A stretch of 64,000 bases of DNA, from assembly GCA_963752605.1 (NCBI GenBank), contig CAVVYW010000005.1:186001-250000 (forward strand), in the 5' to 3' direction. The notes under the pieces are model-generated. The model did not search any database. It was not told the origin of the DNA and saw nothing but the letters and a program-made list of their open reading frames with translations. This DNA comes from CAVVYW01 sp963752605. Its GTDB lineage: Bacteria > Actinomycetota > Thermoleophilia > Solirubrobacterales > 70-9. Within the stretch, counting starts at the first letter, position 1. Every line of letters starts with the position of its first letter. The translations under genes and the position numbers were made by a program. This document shows positions 52,716 to 61,266 of this stretch, one piece after another.

Positions 52716-53555
52716 ATGAGCAGCCGACGGGCCGTCGCGGGACTGGGGAGCCTCGTCATCGCGATTTCGCTCGCGGTGACGGCGTCGCCCGCTGCCGCGG
52801 GCACGACACCCAAGGGACCCCGGGCGCACGCGTCGATCGTGGGAGGCGGGCCTGCCAACCCGACCGACTGGCCCTTCGTGGTCACGCTCTATCGCAAGAA
52901 CCGCCTGCACTGCGGCGGCTCGCTGATCGCCCCGACCAAGGTGCTGACCGCGGCCCATTGCGTTGAGGGCTTCAACCTCTCGAACTTCACGGTGGTCGTC
53001 GGGCGCCCCGACCTGCAGAACACCTCGGCCGGCGCTTCGATCGCGATCGCCGCCGGGGCCACGCATCCCGACTTCGCGACCACGGGGATGCACGACATGG
53101 CCGTTCTCACCCTGGCTCAGCCGACCAGCACGACACCCATCACGCTTGCGAGCCAGACCGAGAACGACATCTTCACGGCGGTGGGATCGCAGCTGAGCGT
53201 GGCCGGCTGGGGCGCGCAGAATCCCCTCGGCTTCAAGCTCTCCACGGTCCTCAAGACGACGACCGAGCAGGTCCGCAACACGAAGAAATGCATCCGCGCC
53301 TACACGAAGGACATCTTCAACCCGGTGACGATGATCTGCGCCCTCGGCCAGCGAATTCCCAAGTACAAGCGGCCGCCGATCAACTCGAGCGCCTGCTCAG
53401 GCGACAGCGGCGGGCCGCTGGTCGCGAGCACCTCGGCCGGCGTGAGGCAGGTGGGCATCGTCTCCTTCGGCGGGGCTTTCTGCGGACTCCCGCCCGCGCC
53501 CACCGTCTACACGAGAGTCACCTCGGGCCTCGACTTCATCGCCGCGAACGGCTAG
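52716..53555 (+). CDS. secreted trypsin-like serine protease
   Basis: About 279 residues. A signal peptide (AVAGLGSLVIAISLAVTASPAAAG) is followed by a short propeptide and the mature start IVGGGPANPTDWPFVVTLY. The triad is His in TAAHC, Asp in HDMAVLTL and Ser in CSGDSGGPLV; paired Cys flank the sites. It is a complete S1A protease, unusual enough in bacteria to note. In-frame ATGs at 52677 and 52680 are alternatives, but 52716 gives the shortest signal peptide. Confidence 0.9.
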   Translation: MSSRRAVAGLGSLVIAISLAVTASPAAAGTTPKGPRAHASIVGGGPANPTDWPFVVTLYRKNRLHCGGSLIAPTKVLTAAHCVEGFNLSNFTVVVGRPDLQNTSAGASIAIAAGATHPDFATTGMHDMAVLTLAQPTSTTPITLASQTENDIFTAVGSQLSVAGWGAQNPLGFKLSTVLKTTTEQVRNTKKCIRAYTKDIFNPVTMICALGQRIPKYKRPPINSSACSGDSGGPLVASTSAGVRQVGIVSFGGAFCGLPPAPTVYTRVTSGLDFIAANG

Positions 53556-53557
53556 GC

Positions 53558-53575
53558 GGCCCCGACTTTGGGGTC
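53558..53575. terminator. possible bidirectional hairpin terminator
   Basis: GGCCCC-GACTTT-GGGGTC (one G-T pair) between the convergent protease and MFS genes. Confidence 0.4.
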
Positions 53576-53584
53576 GCAGACCGC

Positions 53585-55045
53585 TCACCCACCTTCATAG
53601 GCGTGGGCCGGCTCCGTCGCTCCGTGTTCTGGTGGGTTCAAGCCTGCCTGCGTGTTCTCGACGGCCCCTTTGACGCGGGAGCGCCCGGGGGTGAGTAGCG
53701 CCAGCACCGCCCCGACGGCTAGTACGACGACGGCAACCGGCAGCGCGGCGACGAGGCCATCGGTGAACGCCTGCGGGGACTCGTAGCCCCCATTGGCGGC
53801 GAATACCGAGGCGAGCACGGCCACGCCCAGGACGGCACCGACCTCGCGGATCGCGTTGGTCGCCCCCGAGGCCTTCCCGGCGTCCTGCCGGCGCACGGCG
53901 GCAAGCACCGCTTCCGGGGCCATCGAGAAGACGAATGCCATTCCTATCCCGGTGATAGCGAAGGGCGCGATTAGCTCGACGAACGGAGTCGAGGGCTCGA
54001 GGATGAGGGTCATCCAGGCCAAGCCGATCGCCTGTAGGGCCAAACCCACCACCAGCACCGGCCGCGTGCCAATTCGGGTTGCGATGAGACCCCCGACGGG
54101 AGCGAAGATCATCGGCATTCCCGTCCACGGAAGCGTCCGAGCCCCCGCTTCGAACGGACCGTAGCCCTGAGCGGTCTGGAAGTACTGGCTGATCAGGAAG
54201 ATCGCTCCGAACGCGCCGAAGAACATCGCGAACGAGAGTCCGTTCGCTGCGGTGAAAGCGCGCGAACCGAAGAATTGCATCGGGAGCATTGGGGCCGGGG
54301 TCCTGAGCTCCCACCGCACGAACACCGCCAGGAACGCCAACCCGGTGCCAAGCGAGCCGAGCACCACGGCACTGGTCCAGCCGAGTCCTTCGCCGCGGAT
54401 CAGGGCGAAGGTGAGCGCGAACAGCCCCGCGCTCGCGAGGGCGAGGCCGCCCAGATCCAGCTCCCGGTCGGGGCCGTGCGATTCGCGCAAGATCCGGCCG
54501 GCGAGTGGGATCAGGGCCAGGCCGATCGGCACGTTGGCCCAGAAGATCCACTGCCAGGCGATCCCCTCGACGACCGCCCCGCCCACGAACGGGCCAGCCG
54601 CCACTCCGAGGCCGGTGATCCCGCCCCAGATCCCGAGTGCGGCCGCCCGGCGCTGAGGTGGGAATGCCTCGCTGATCAGGGTCAGAGTGAGCGGGGTGAC
54701 GATCGCGGCGCCGAGACCCTGTAGGGCGCGGGCAGCGACGAGGGCGTCGGTCGACGGCGAGAGGGCCGCAAGCGCACTGGCGGCGGTGAAGACGGCTACG
54801 CCGACGATGAACATTCGCTTGCGACCGAAGCGGTCGCCGAGCGCGGCGCCGGTGATCAGGAGGACGGCGAACGCCAGCGTGTATGCATTGACCGTCCACT
54901 CGAGCCCCTCGATTGAGCCGCCGAGGTCGAGGCGGATCGAGTGCAGTGCGACGCCGACGACCAGCTGGTCGAGGGCGGTCATGAATAGCGCGGCTCCGGC
55001 GATCGCTAGCGTCCACCGGGCGTGAGAGCTGTTTGACTGTGTCAT
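53585..55045 (-). CDS. MFS drug transporter (DHA2, EmrB/QacA type)
   Basis: 486 residues with 14 hydrophobic segments. The family signatures are ALFMTALDQLVVGVALHSI in the first helix, the loop GDRFGRKRMFIVG, LQGLGAAIVTPLTLTLI and PFVGGAVVEGIAWQWIFWANVPIGL. It exports drugs or toxic organics using the proton gradient. The start is the ATG after a GATACT hexamer, not the longer frame to 55213, which would cover the regulator promoter. It is divergent from an AraC-type gene that probably controls it. Confidence 0.92.
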   Translation of the reverse strand: MTQSNSSHARWTLAIAGAALFMTALDQLVVGVALHSIRLDLGGSIEGLEWTVNAYTLAFAVLLITGAALGDRFGRKRMFIVGVAVFTAASALAALSPSTDALVAARALQGLGAAIVTPLTLTLISEAFPPQRRAAALGIWGGITGLGVAAGPFVGGAVVEGIAWQWIFWANVPIGLALIPLAGRILRESHGPDRELDLGGLALASAGLFALTFALIRGEGLGWTSAVVLGSLGTGLAFLAVFVRWELRTPAPMLPMQFFGSRAFTAANGLSFAMFFGAFGAIFLISQYFQTAQGYGPFEAGARTLPWTGMPMIFAPVGGLIATRIGTRPVLVVGLALQAIGLAWMTLILEPSTPFVELIAPFAITGIGMAFVFSMAPEAVLAAVRRQDAGKASGATNAIREVGAVLGVAVLASVFAANGGYESPQAFTDGLVAALPVAVVVLAVGAVLALLTPGRSRVKGAVENTQAGLNPPEHGATEPAHAYEGG

Positions 55046-55048
55046 GAG

Positions 55049-55058
55049 TCCAGTATCG
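55049..55058 (-). promoter_or_regulatory. CGATACTGGA element, minus-strand copy
   Basis: CGATACTGGA on the minus strand; its GATACT (55052-55057) ends 6 nt before the MFS ATG. It is mirrored by the copy at 55145. Confidence 0.5.
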
Positions 55059-55144
55059 AGGCGGATGAAGGGCCTGTCTATGACCTCAGCCCCATAATCC
55101 ATGCTCGATCGTCCAGAGATATGGACGGGTGCGTCAGAGGCGCG

Positions 55145-55154
55145 CGATACTGGA
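55145..55154 (+). promoter_or_regulatory. CGATACTGGA element, plus-strand copy
   Basis: CGATACTGGA on the plus strand; its GATACT (55146-55151) ends 6 nt before the AraC-type gene ATG. Confidence 0.5.
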
Positions 55155-55157
55155 GGC

Positions 55158-56147
55158 ATGCCCGCGCCCGACCCATGGGCACCTTCCGACCCGCTCGGGG
55201 AGGCGCTCCACATTCTGCGGATGAACGGGGCCTATTACTGCCGCTCCGAGTTCAGCGCTCCGTGGGGGCTTACGCAGCCTCCGATGCCGGGACACCTCTG
55301 GTTCCATGCGGTCATCTCGGGCCGGGCCTTGCTGGAGACCCAAGAATCGGGTGCCAGGTGGCTCCAACCCGGGGACCTTGCGCTCGTGCCTCATGGGGCG
55401 GGACACCAGCTGCGAAGCGAACCGGGCGTGCCCGCACCCGACGTCCTCGAGCTCAATCTCGAGCCCGTAAGCGACCGCTACGACTTCCTTCGTCACGGCG
55501 GAGGTGGCGCCCCGACGAGCATGATCTGCGCGGCCGTCCGCTTCGACCATCCCGCCGCGGAGCACCTCGTTGAGATTCTGCCGGACACGATCCATATCGA
55601 GGCCTCCAATCCGCTCCGGGGAGACTGGATCCAGAGCACGCTCGGCCTGATAGCCGCAGAAGCCAAGGAGCTGCGCCCGGGTGGCGAGGCCGTGATGACG
55701 CGCCTTGCGGACGTTCTCGTGATCCAGGCGATCCGCTCGTGGATCGACGCCGACCCCGCGGGTCAGACGGGTTGGTTCGGCGCGCTGAGGGATCGCTACA
55801 TCGGCCGTGCGATCGCAGTCGTTCATCGGGACCCGGCGCGGGCCTGGACGGTCGGATCGCTCGCGGACGAGGCCGCGATGTCGCGCTCGGCTTTTGCAGC
55901 CCGCTTCAATGAGCTCGTCGGCGAGCCTCCGGTGCAGTACGTCACTCGGTGGCGAATGCAAGTCGCGCACGCTGCGCTCAGAGACGATGGCGCCACGGTC
56001 GCCGAGCTCGCGGACCGGCTCGGTTATCGCTCCGAGGCCGCTTTCGCACGGGCGTTCAAGCGGCTGATCGGTGTATCGCCGGGTGCGGTCAAACGAACCC
56101 CAACTCGGCCACGGGGACCAGGCGGGCTGGTTGACCTCGGGGACTGA
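55158..56147 (+). CDS. AraC-family transcriptional regulator with cupin sensor
   Basis: 329 residues. The N-terminal cupin_6-type sensor includes GHLWFHAVISGRALLE and GDLALVPHGAGHQL. The C-terminal pair of helix-turn-helix motifs includes WTVGSLADEAAMSRSAFAARF and VAELADRLGYRSEAAFARAFK. The start at 55158 is supported by the GATACT hexamer; an ATG at 55101 is in frame but would lie upstream of that element. Likely regulator of the divergent MFS exporter. Confidence 0.9.
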   Translation: MPAPDPWAPSDPLGEALHILRMNGAYYCRSEFSAPWGLTQPPMPGHLWFHAVISGRALLETQESGARWLQPGDLALVPHGAGHQLRSEPGVPAPDVLELNLEPVSDRYDFLRHGGGGAPTSMICAAVRFDHPAAEHLVEILPDTIHIEASNPLRGDWIQSTLGLIAAEAKELRPGGEAVMTRLADVLVIQAIRSWIDADPAGQTGWFGALRDRYIGRAIAVVHRDPARAWTVGSLADEAAMSRSAFAARFNELVGEPPVQYVTRWRMQVAHAALRDDGATVAELADRLGYRSEAAFARAFKRLIGVSPGAVKRTPTRPRGPGGLVDLGD

Positions 56148-56269
56148 TGCGCGGCTGTTCGGGGGCCAGCTGTCAGCGGACCCTGGAGGGCGCGTGCGAA
56201 ATGGCCGTTTTGGTCATCGCGCTCATTGAGACACCCGGGGAGGCCGGAAGTCACGGTGAGGCCGGCCGC

Positions 56270-56275
56270 TAGGCT
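56270..56275 (+). promoter_or_regulatory. -10 element TAGGCT
   Basis: TAGGCT ends 6 nt before the uvrB GTG; leaderless. I see no LexA box in the 56148-56281 gap. Confidence 0.6.
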
Positions 56276-56281
56276 GGGATC

Positions 56282-58276
56282 GTGGCCAAGTTCAAGCTCA
56301 ATCCCGCCTACAAGGCGACCGCCGATCAGCCGAAGGCGATCGAGGGACTCGCCGAGGGGCTGGGGGCCGGCGAGGCGCGTCAGACGCTGCTCGGGGCGAC
56401 CGGCACGGGCAAGACCTTCACGATGGCCGGGGTGATCGAGGCCGTCCAGCGGCCCTCGCTGGTGATCGCCCACAACAAGACGCTGGCGGCTCAGCTCTGC
56501 AACGAGTTCCGCGAGTTCTTCCCCGACAACGCGGTCGAGTACTTCGTCAGCTACTACGACTACTACCAGCCCGAGGCCTACGTCCCGGCGCAGGACCTCT
56601 ACATCGAGAAGGACTCCTCGATCAACGACGAGATCGATCGCCTGCGCCACGCGGCGACGGCGTCGCTCTTCGCCCGCAAGGACGTGATCATCGTCGCCTC
56701 GGTGTCCTGCATTTACGGGATCGGCTCGCCGAAGCTCTATCGCGACCAGATGCAGCTCTTCAAGGTCGGCGAGTGGATCGACCGCCAGGACGTCTTCCGC
56801 AAGCTGGTCGCGATGCAGTACCGCCGCAACGACACCAACCTGGTGCGCGGCAGCTTCAGCGCCCGCGGCGAGATCCTCGAGATCTACCCCGCCTACGCGG
56901 AGTCCGCCTACCGGATTCAGCTCTTCGGCGACGAGATCGAGGGCATCCAGCACTTCGACCCCCTCACCGGCGAGATCCTCGACGCGATCGACCACGTGTC
57001 GGTCTGGCCCGCAAGCCACTACGTGGTCGAGGAGCAGACCATGGCCAAGGCGGTCGACGAGATCGAGCGCGAGCTGCGGAACCAGGTTGCGTACTTCGAG
57101 GGGGAGGGGAAGCAGCTCGAGGCCCACCGCCTGCAGCAGCGCACCCGCTACGACCTGGAGATGCTGCGCGAGCTCGGCTTCTGCCCGGGCATCGAGAACT
57201 ACTCGCGGATCCTCGATGGCCGGCCGCAGGGCAGCCCGCCCTACACGCTGATCGACTACTTCCCCGACGACTTCGTCGTCTTCATCGACGAGTCGCACCA
57301 GACGATCCCGCAGCTCGGCGGGATGTACGAGGGCGACTACTCGCGCAAGTCCACCCTGGTGGACTTCGGCTTCCGCCTGCCCTCCGCGGTGGACAACCGC
57401 CCGCTCAAGTTCGACGAGTTCCTCGACCGGGTCGACCAGATGGTGCTCGTCTCGGCGACCCCGGGGCCGTGGGAGCACGCGGAGTCCTCGCGGGTGGTCG
57501 AGCAGATCGTCCGGCCGACCGGGATCGTCGACCCCGAGGTCGAGGTGCGCGAGACCAGGAACCAGATCGACAACCTGATGAACGAGGTCCGCCAGCGCGC
57601 CGAGCGCGACGAGCGGGTCCTGGTCACCACCTTGACCAAGAAGATGGCGGAGGACCTCACCGAGTACCTCCTGGAGCATGGCTTCCGGGTGCGCTACCTG
57701 CACTCGGAGGTGGACACGCTCGAGCGCATCCAGATCGTGCGGGAGCTCCGGCTGGGCGAATACGACGTGCTGGTCGGCGTCAATCTCCTGCGCGAGGGGC
57801 TCGACCTGCCGGAGGTGTCGCTGGTCGCGATCCTCGACGCCGACAAGGAGGGCTTCCTCCGCGGAGAGACCTCCCTGATCCAGACGATCGGCCGGGCCGC
57901 CCGGAACGTCGAGGGAACGGTTCTGATGTACGCGGACAAGGAGACCGAGGCGATGCGAAAGGCGATCTCCGAGACCGATCGCCGCCGCGCGATCCAGGTC
58001 GCCTACAACGAGGAGCACGGGATCACGCCGGAGACCGTCCGCAAGGGCATCTCAGAGATGACCGAGTTCCTGGCGATGGAGTCGCAGGCGCCGAGGCGCC
58101 GGCGTGCGCGGCGCGAGGAGACCGCAGCCAAGACCCCGGAGGAGCTGGAGAAGATCGTGGTCGAGCTCGAGGAGGAGATGCTCGCCGCCGCGGAGGACCT
58201 GCGCTTCGAGGAGGCCGCTCGCATCCGCGACGAGCTGAAGGAGCTGCGCGCCGACCTGGACGCGATCCGCGCCTAG
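56282..58276 (+). CDS. uvrB: excinuclease ABC subunit B
   Basis: Damage-verifying helicase of nucleotide excision repair. 664 residues with Walker A LGATGTGKTFTMA, the beta-hairpin region YYDYYQPEAYVP, DESHQTIPQ, LTKKMAEDLTEYL, VGVNLLREGLDLPEVSLVAILDADKEGFLR and a C-terminal UVR motif (AAEDLRFEEAARIRDELKELR) that binds UvrC. Complete, GTG start. uvrA lies 3 kb downstream in the same direction. Confidence 0.97.
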   Translation: MAKFKLNPAYKATADQPKAIEGLAEGLGAGEARQTLLGATGTGKTFTMAGVIEAVQRPSLVIAHNKTLAAQLCNEFREFFPDNAVEYFVSYYDYYQPEAYVPAQDLYIEKDSSINDEIDRLRHAATASLFARKDVIIVASVSCIYGIGSPKLYRDQMQLFKVGEWIDRQDVFRKLVAMQYRRNDTNLVRGSFSARGEILEIYPAYAESAYRIQLFGDEIEGIQHFDPLTGEILDAIDHVSVWPASHYVVEEQTMAKAVDEIERELRNQVAYFEGEGKQLEAHRLQQRTRYDLEMLRELGFCPGIENYSRILDGRPQGSPPYTLIDYFPDDFVVFIDESHQTIPQLGGMYEGDYSRKSTLVDFGFRLPSAVDNRPLKFDEFLDRVDQMVLVSATPGPWEHAESSRVVEQIVRPTGIVDPEVEVRETRNQIDNLMNEVRQRAERDERVLVTTLTKKMAEDLTEYLLEHGFRVRYLHSEVDTLERIQIVRELRLGEYDVLVGVNLLREGLDLPEVSLVAILDADKEGFLRGETSLIQTIGRAARNVEGTVLMYADKETEAMRKAISETDRRRAIQVAYNEEHGITPETVRKGISEMTEFLAMESQAPRRRRARREETAAKTPEELEKIVVELEEEMLAAAEDLRFEEAARIRDELKELRADLDAIRA

Positions 58277-58292
58277 CAGGCCCTTCTCGTCC

Positions 58293-58298
58293 TAATAT
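58293..58298 (+). promoter_or_regulatory. -10 element TAATAT
   Basis: TAATAT ends 7 nt before the ATG at 58306; leaderless. Confidence 0.55.
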
Positions 58299-58305
58299 CT
58301 CCTTC

Positions 58306-58791
58306 ATGAGCGCCGAGGAGCTTGCACAGCAGGCCGCGGAGCGGGTCCGCGAGGTTGTCGCCGAGGCGGAGCGACGAGCGGAGGAGATCGTCCGCGACGC
58401 GGAGGAGGAGGCCGCCCAGATCAGGCAGCGCGCCGAAGTGGACGCCCGCGAGACTCGGGAGAAGCTCGAGCGGGCGCGCCAGGCCCTCAGCGAGCTCACC
58501 GCCGAGACGCCCGAGCCCCCTGCGCCCGGACCGGATCCGACCCCACCGGGGCCGGACCCGATGCCGCCCACCCCGAGCCCGGACCCGGGCCCTCCCGGGC
58601 CGCCGGACCCCGGCCCTCAGATCAGCGTGAACAACTCGGGCGGGAGCGACGCCGCGGCGCGCCTCGTGGCGATGAAGCTCGCGGTGGACGGCAAGAGCCG
58701 CGACGAGATCGAGTCGGAGCTCGCCGAGAAGTTCGGCGACGCCGACCGCTCGGCGCTGCTCGACGACGTCCTCGCCCGCGCGGGGAAATAG
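58306..58791 (+). CDS. coiled-coil and Pro-rich hypothetical protein
   Basis: 161 residues in three parts. Residues 1-65 are an uninterrupted charged coiled coil (AERVREVVAEAERRAEEIV). Residues 68-102 are a Pro/Gly/Asp spacer made of variations on PGPDP. Residues 103-161 are a helical domain (AARLVAMKLAVDGKSRDEIE and LAEKFGDADRSALLDDVLARAG). The last part resembles a short helical hairpin repeat. No family is assigned; a structural or scaffold role is a guess. Confidence 0.6.
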   Translation: MSAEELAQQAAERVREVVAEAERRAEEIVRDAEEEAAQIRQRAEVDARETREKLERARQALSELTAETPEPPAPGPDPTPPGPDPMPPTPSPDPGPPGPPDPGPQISVNNSGGSDAAARLVAMKLAVDGKSRDEIESELAEKFGDADRSALLDDVLARAGK

Positions 58792-58892
58792 GCACGAGGC
58801 CCGCCCAGGCTCCCGCCGCAACTAAGTCTCCCGGGCGCTGTTAGCATCCTGACGCTAAGTTGACGATAGGGGAGGGAACCTTGGAGGCAAGT

Positions 58893-59432
58893 ATGCGTGT
58901 GGCAACTGTGCTGGCCGTGTCTGGCGCTCTGTTCGTGGGCGGTGTCGCCACCCAGGCGGCCGTGGCCGCCCCCGGCGAGGGCGCCCAGGCCGTCGCGGCC
59001 AAGAAGAAGTGCAAGAAGAAGGGCAGCGCGGCTGCGGCCAAGAAGAAGTGCAAGAAGGCCGGACCGCCCCCGTTCCAGATGGCCGGCAAGTTCCTCAGCC
59101 GGGTCCAGCCCAATCCTGGCACCCAAACCACCATTCAGGAGCAGTGGAACTTCTGCACGGGCGGCATCTTCAAGCACGTGACCATCGAGACCGACAATTT
59201 CGGGAACTTTGAGACGATCACCGAGAGGGGCACGTGGACCCAGCTCGGGCCCAACCCGAACGGATTCTCGGTCGGGTTCACGTATGTCTCGAGGGTCCGC
59301 ACCACCTCGGACGGGTTCACGGAGAACCTGCTGGCGGGGGGCCCGCCGGTGCGTGCCGTCACCTTCGTGGGAAGCGTGCTCTACCTCGACAGCGACGCGT
59401 TCGCTTACGGGGCCGGCGCGCTCTGCGGCTAG
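58893..59432 (+). CDS. secreted protein with Lys/Cys-rich block
   Basis: 179 residues. A signal peptide (VATVLAVSGALFVGGVATQAAVA) leads into KKKCKKKGSAAAAKKKCKK at about residues 37-55, then a beta-rich domain of about 115 residues (FCTGGIFKHVTIETDNFGNF; NGFSVGFTYVSRVRTTSDGF). GGAGG lies 8 nt before the ATG at 58893, which makes the frame start at 58860 unlikely. It ends before a strong hairpin terminator. Confidence 0.65.
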   Translation: MRVATVLAVSGALFVGGVATQAAVAAPGEGAQAVAAKKKCKKKGSAAAAKKKCKKAGPPPFQMAGKFLSRVQPNPGTQTTIQEQWNFCTGGIFKHVTIETDNFGNFETITERGTWTQLGPNPNGFSVGFTYVSRVRTTSDGFTENLLAGGPPVRAVTFVGSVLYLDSDAFAYGAGALCG

Positions 59433-59456
59433 AGGCGACGATTCCAGGAATCTGTG

Positions 59457-59483
59457 GAGAGGGCCCCGCAACGGGGCCCTCTC
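59457..59483. terminator. bidirectional hairpin terminator
   Basis: A perfect 12-bp stem GAGAGGGCCCCG / CGGGGCCCTCTC with loop CAA, between the convergent secreted-protein and VOC genes; no T tract. Confidence 0.75.
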
Positions 59484-59486
59484 TCG

Positions 59487-59939
59487 TCAGTGGGTGTCGG
59501 CGCCCTTGAAGGTGCCGGGCTCGCCACCCGCCCGCGCCTCGGCCGTGTAGTCGGCCATGTCCTGGCTCCAGAACTCGACCACGTTGCCGTCGGGGTCGGT
59601 GATGTAGACGGCGCGGCCGGGGCCGAGCTTGATCGGCCCCTCGACCTCTGTCCCCGCGGCCTCGATCCTCTCCTTGATCCGGTCCACCTCAGAGTCGGGC
59701 ACCTGGAAGGCGAAGTGGACGTGCGCACCGCCGCGCCCGCCGGCCAGACCGACCTGCTCGGTCCAGAGGCCCAACCGGGCGGTCTCCCCGACCAGGTACC
59801 AGTAGCGCCCTTCACGGCCCTCGCCGTAGAGCGTCTCCTCGAAGCCCAGGATGTCTCGGTAGAAGGCCCTCGCTTGCTCGAGGTCGGAGACCTCGAGCAC
59901 CAGCTCCGATATCCCGCTGACGGGGGGCGGATCGGCCAT
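59487..59939 (-). CDS. VOC-family (glyoxalase/bleomycin-resistance fold) protein
   Basis: 150 residues. ISELVLEVSDLEQARAFYRDILGFEETLYGE is the first half-module, and AHVHFAFQVPDSEVDRI with GRAVYITDPDGNVVEFWSQDM the second, with His and Glu metal ligands in place. It may be an isomerase, dioxygenase or drug-binding protein. Leaderless ATG 7 nt from TAGGCT. Confidence 0.85.
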   Translation of the reverse strand: MADPPPVSGISELVLEVSDLEQARAFYRDILGFEETLYGEGREGRYWYLVGETARLGLWTEQVGLAGGRGGAHVHFAFQVPDSEVDRIKERIEAAGTEVEGPIKLGPGRAVYITDPDGNVVEFWSQDMADYTAEARAGGEPGTFKGADTH

Positions 59940-59946
59940 CGTCTTC

Positions 59947-59952
59947 AGCCTA
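59947..59952 (-). promoter_or_regulatory. -10 element TAGGCT
   Basis: TAGGCT on the minus strand, 7 nt before the ATG at 59939. Confidence 0.55.
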
Positions 59953-59969
59953 TCCGCGGGCCAACGGCG

Positions 59970-61208
59970 CTAGCGGCGGCCCTTCTTCCGCTTCACGCAC
60001 TTGCCCCGCCGGAGCTTCCTTCCCTTGCGGCACTTCCCCTGGGGCGCGGTCACGCCCGGGGCCGCCGCCGAGGCCGGGCCGGGGGTGGTCGCGGGGTCCT
60101 GGCCCGACAGAGGCTGGACCGGACCCGGGCAGCGGTCGCTGCCGTCAGGGCGCGGGATCTCTTCCGCGCAGAGGAACGCATGCAGGCGACCCGGCTGCGA
60201 GCTCATGTAGCCGTCGATCCCGAGCTCGATCAGGCGCGCGTAGCTCTCCTCGCCGTCCGGCTCCGCGCCGTTCGGCCAGACGTGCACGGCGTAGCCGTCG
60301 GCGTGAGCGTCGCGGCCTGTCGGCCCCTGCAGCAGCATCTCGGGCACCGCGAGCCCGTTCTGGTCTGGCGGGACCTGGAAGGCGGCGACGTCGGGAACCG
60401 GCGGCGCGCCGGTGGCGGCGTAGCTGGCGACACCGGCGACCCCGGCGGCCAGGGCGACCTTGGGGGCCGCGTCCATCTGGTTGAAGGCCCCGGTCAGCAG
60501 GTCGGAGAACGAGACCACGATGATGTCCGTCCGGCTCGAGTGCGCGGGCTCGTCGAGGAGCTCCGCGAGCGCCTCGGCGGTGGGGATCCCGAGGGCCGGG
60601 CTGTCGCACTCGACGCTCCCCTCGCAGACCTTCGGCTGCTTGATCTCGATGTTGATCGGCGTGTTCGGGAAGGTGTCAAGCACCTCCCGCAGCGTCGGGA
60701 TCCGGAAGTCGTCAGCAGCATAGCCGGGCGGCGGCGGCTTCTCGCCCGTGCGGATTCCCCGGTAGATGAACTCCTCCGCGGGGATGTCCGCGTCGTGGCT
60801 GTAGCTGCCGGGCCGGAACCAGTGCGCGGCGTCGAGCGCCTGGACCTCGTCCAGGGTCATGTCGCGCACCTGCGAGTCCGGCCGCTCGGCCGGCCCGTTG
60901 GTCGTCCGGGTGACCGTGTCGTCGTGGATCACGACCAGGTGACCGTCGCTCGTCAGCTGGACATCGAGCTCGAGCATGTCCGCGCCGCGCTCGGCGACCG
61001 CGGACTTGAAGGCGAACATGGTGCTGGAGGGCGCCTCGTCCTCGCCCCCCTGGTGGGCGATGTTGAGGAAGCGCTTGGTCAGCCAGGGATTGGGGTCGGG
61101 GGCGACCGCGCCCGCGCCTGCGGCTCCGACCGCAAGCGAGACGGCCAAGACGAACAAGATCGGTGCGATCCGGCGCCCCACGAGCGAAAAAGCTAAAGAC
61201 ACGAGCAC
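59970..61208 (-). CDS. secreted glycerophosphodiester phosphodiesterase with Cys/Lys/Arg tail
   Basis: 412 residues. A signal peptide (IAPILFVLAVSLAVGAAGAGAVA) precedes a GDPD TIM barrel: IAHQGGEDEAPSSTMFAF (His of the active site, normally HRG), GADMLELDVQLTSDGHLVVIHDD with the metal Glu-Asp and the His, and a late IELGIDGYMSSQPGRL. It hydrolyses glycerophosphodiesters outside the membrane. The C-terminus ends in a basic two-cysteine tail (CRKGRKLRRGKC and a further Lys/Arg run). GTG at 61208 or 61202. Confidence 0.88.
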   Translation of the reverse strand: MLVSLAFSLVGRRIAPILFVLAVSLAVGAAGAGAVAPDPNPWLTKRFLNIAHQGGEDEAPSSTMFAFKSAVAERGADMLELDVQLTSDGHLVVIHDDTVTRTTNGPAERPDSQVRDMTLDEVQALDAAHWFRPGSYSHDADIPAEEFIYRGIRTGEKPPPPGYAADDFRIPTLREVLDTFPNTPINIEIKQPKVCEGSVECDSPALGIPTAEALAELLDEPAHSSRTDIIVVSFSDLLTGAFNQMDAAPKVALAAGVAGVASYAATGAPPVPDVAAFQVPPDQNGLAVPEMLLQGPTGRDAHADGYAVHVWPNGAEPDGEESYARLIELGIDGYMSSQPGRLHAFLCAEEIPRPDGSDRCPGPVQPLSGQDPATTPGPASAAAPGVTAPQGKCRKGRKLRRGKCVKRKKGRR

Positions 61209-61253
61209 GCCCGCGCGCCGGTTCGCTCAGGCGGGCAGGTCTGGGGGCACTCG

Positions 61254-61259
61254 TACACT
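61254..61259 (+). promoter_or_regulatory. -10 element TACACT
   Basis: TACACT ends 7 nt before the uvrA ATG; leaderless. Confidence 0.6.
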
Positions 61260-61266
61260 TGTTCGC

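Noticed and set aside
58841..58858. TTAGC-N8-GCTAA inverted repeat as a CIRCE element
   Set aside because: Arms are only 5 bp and the spacing is wrong for CIRCE; the downstream gene is not a chaperone.
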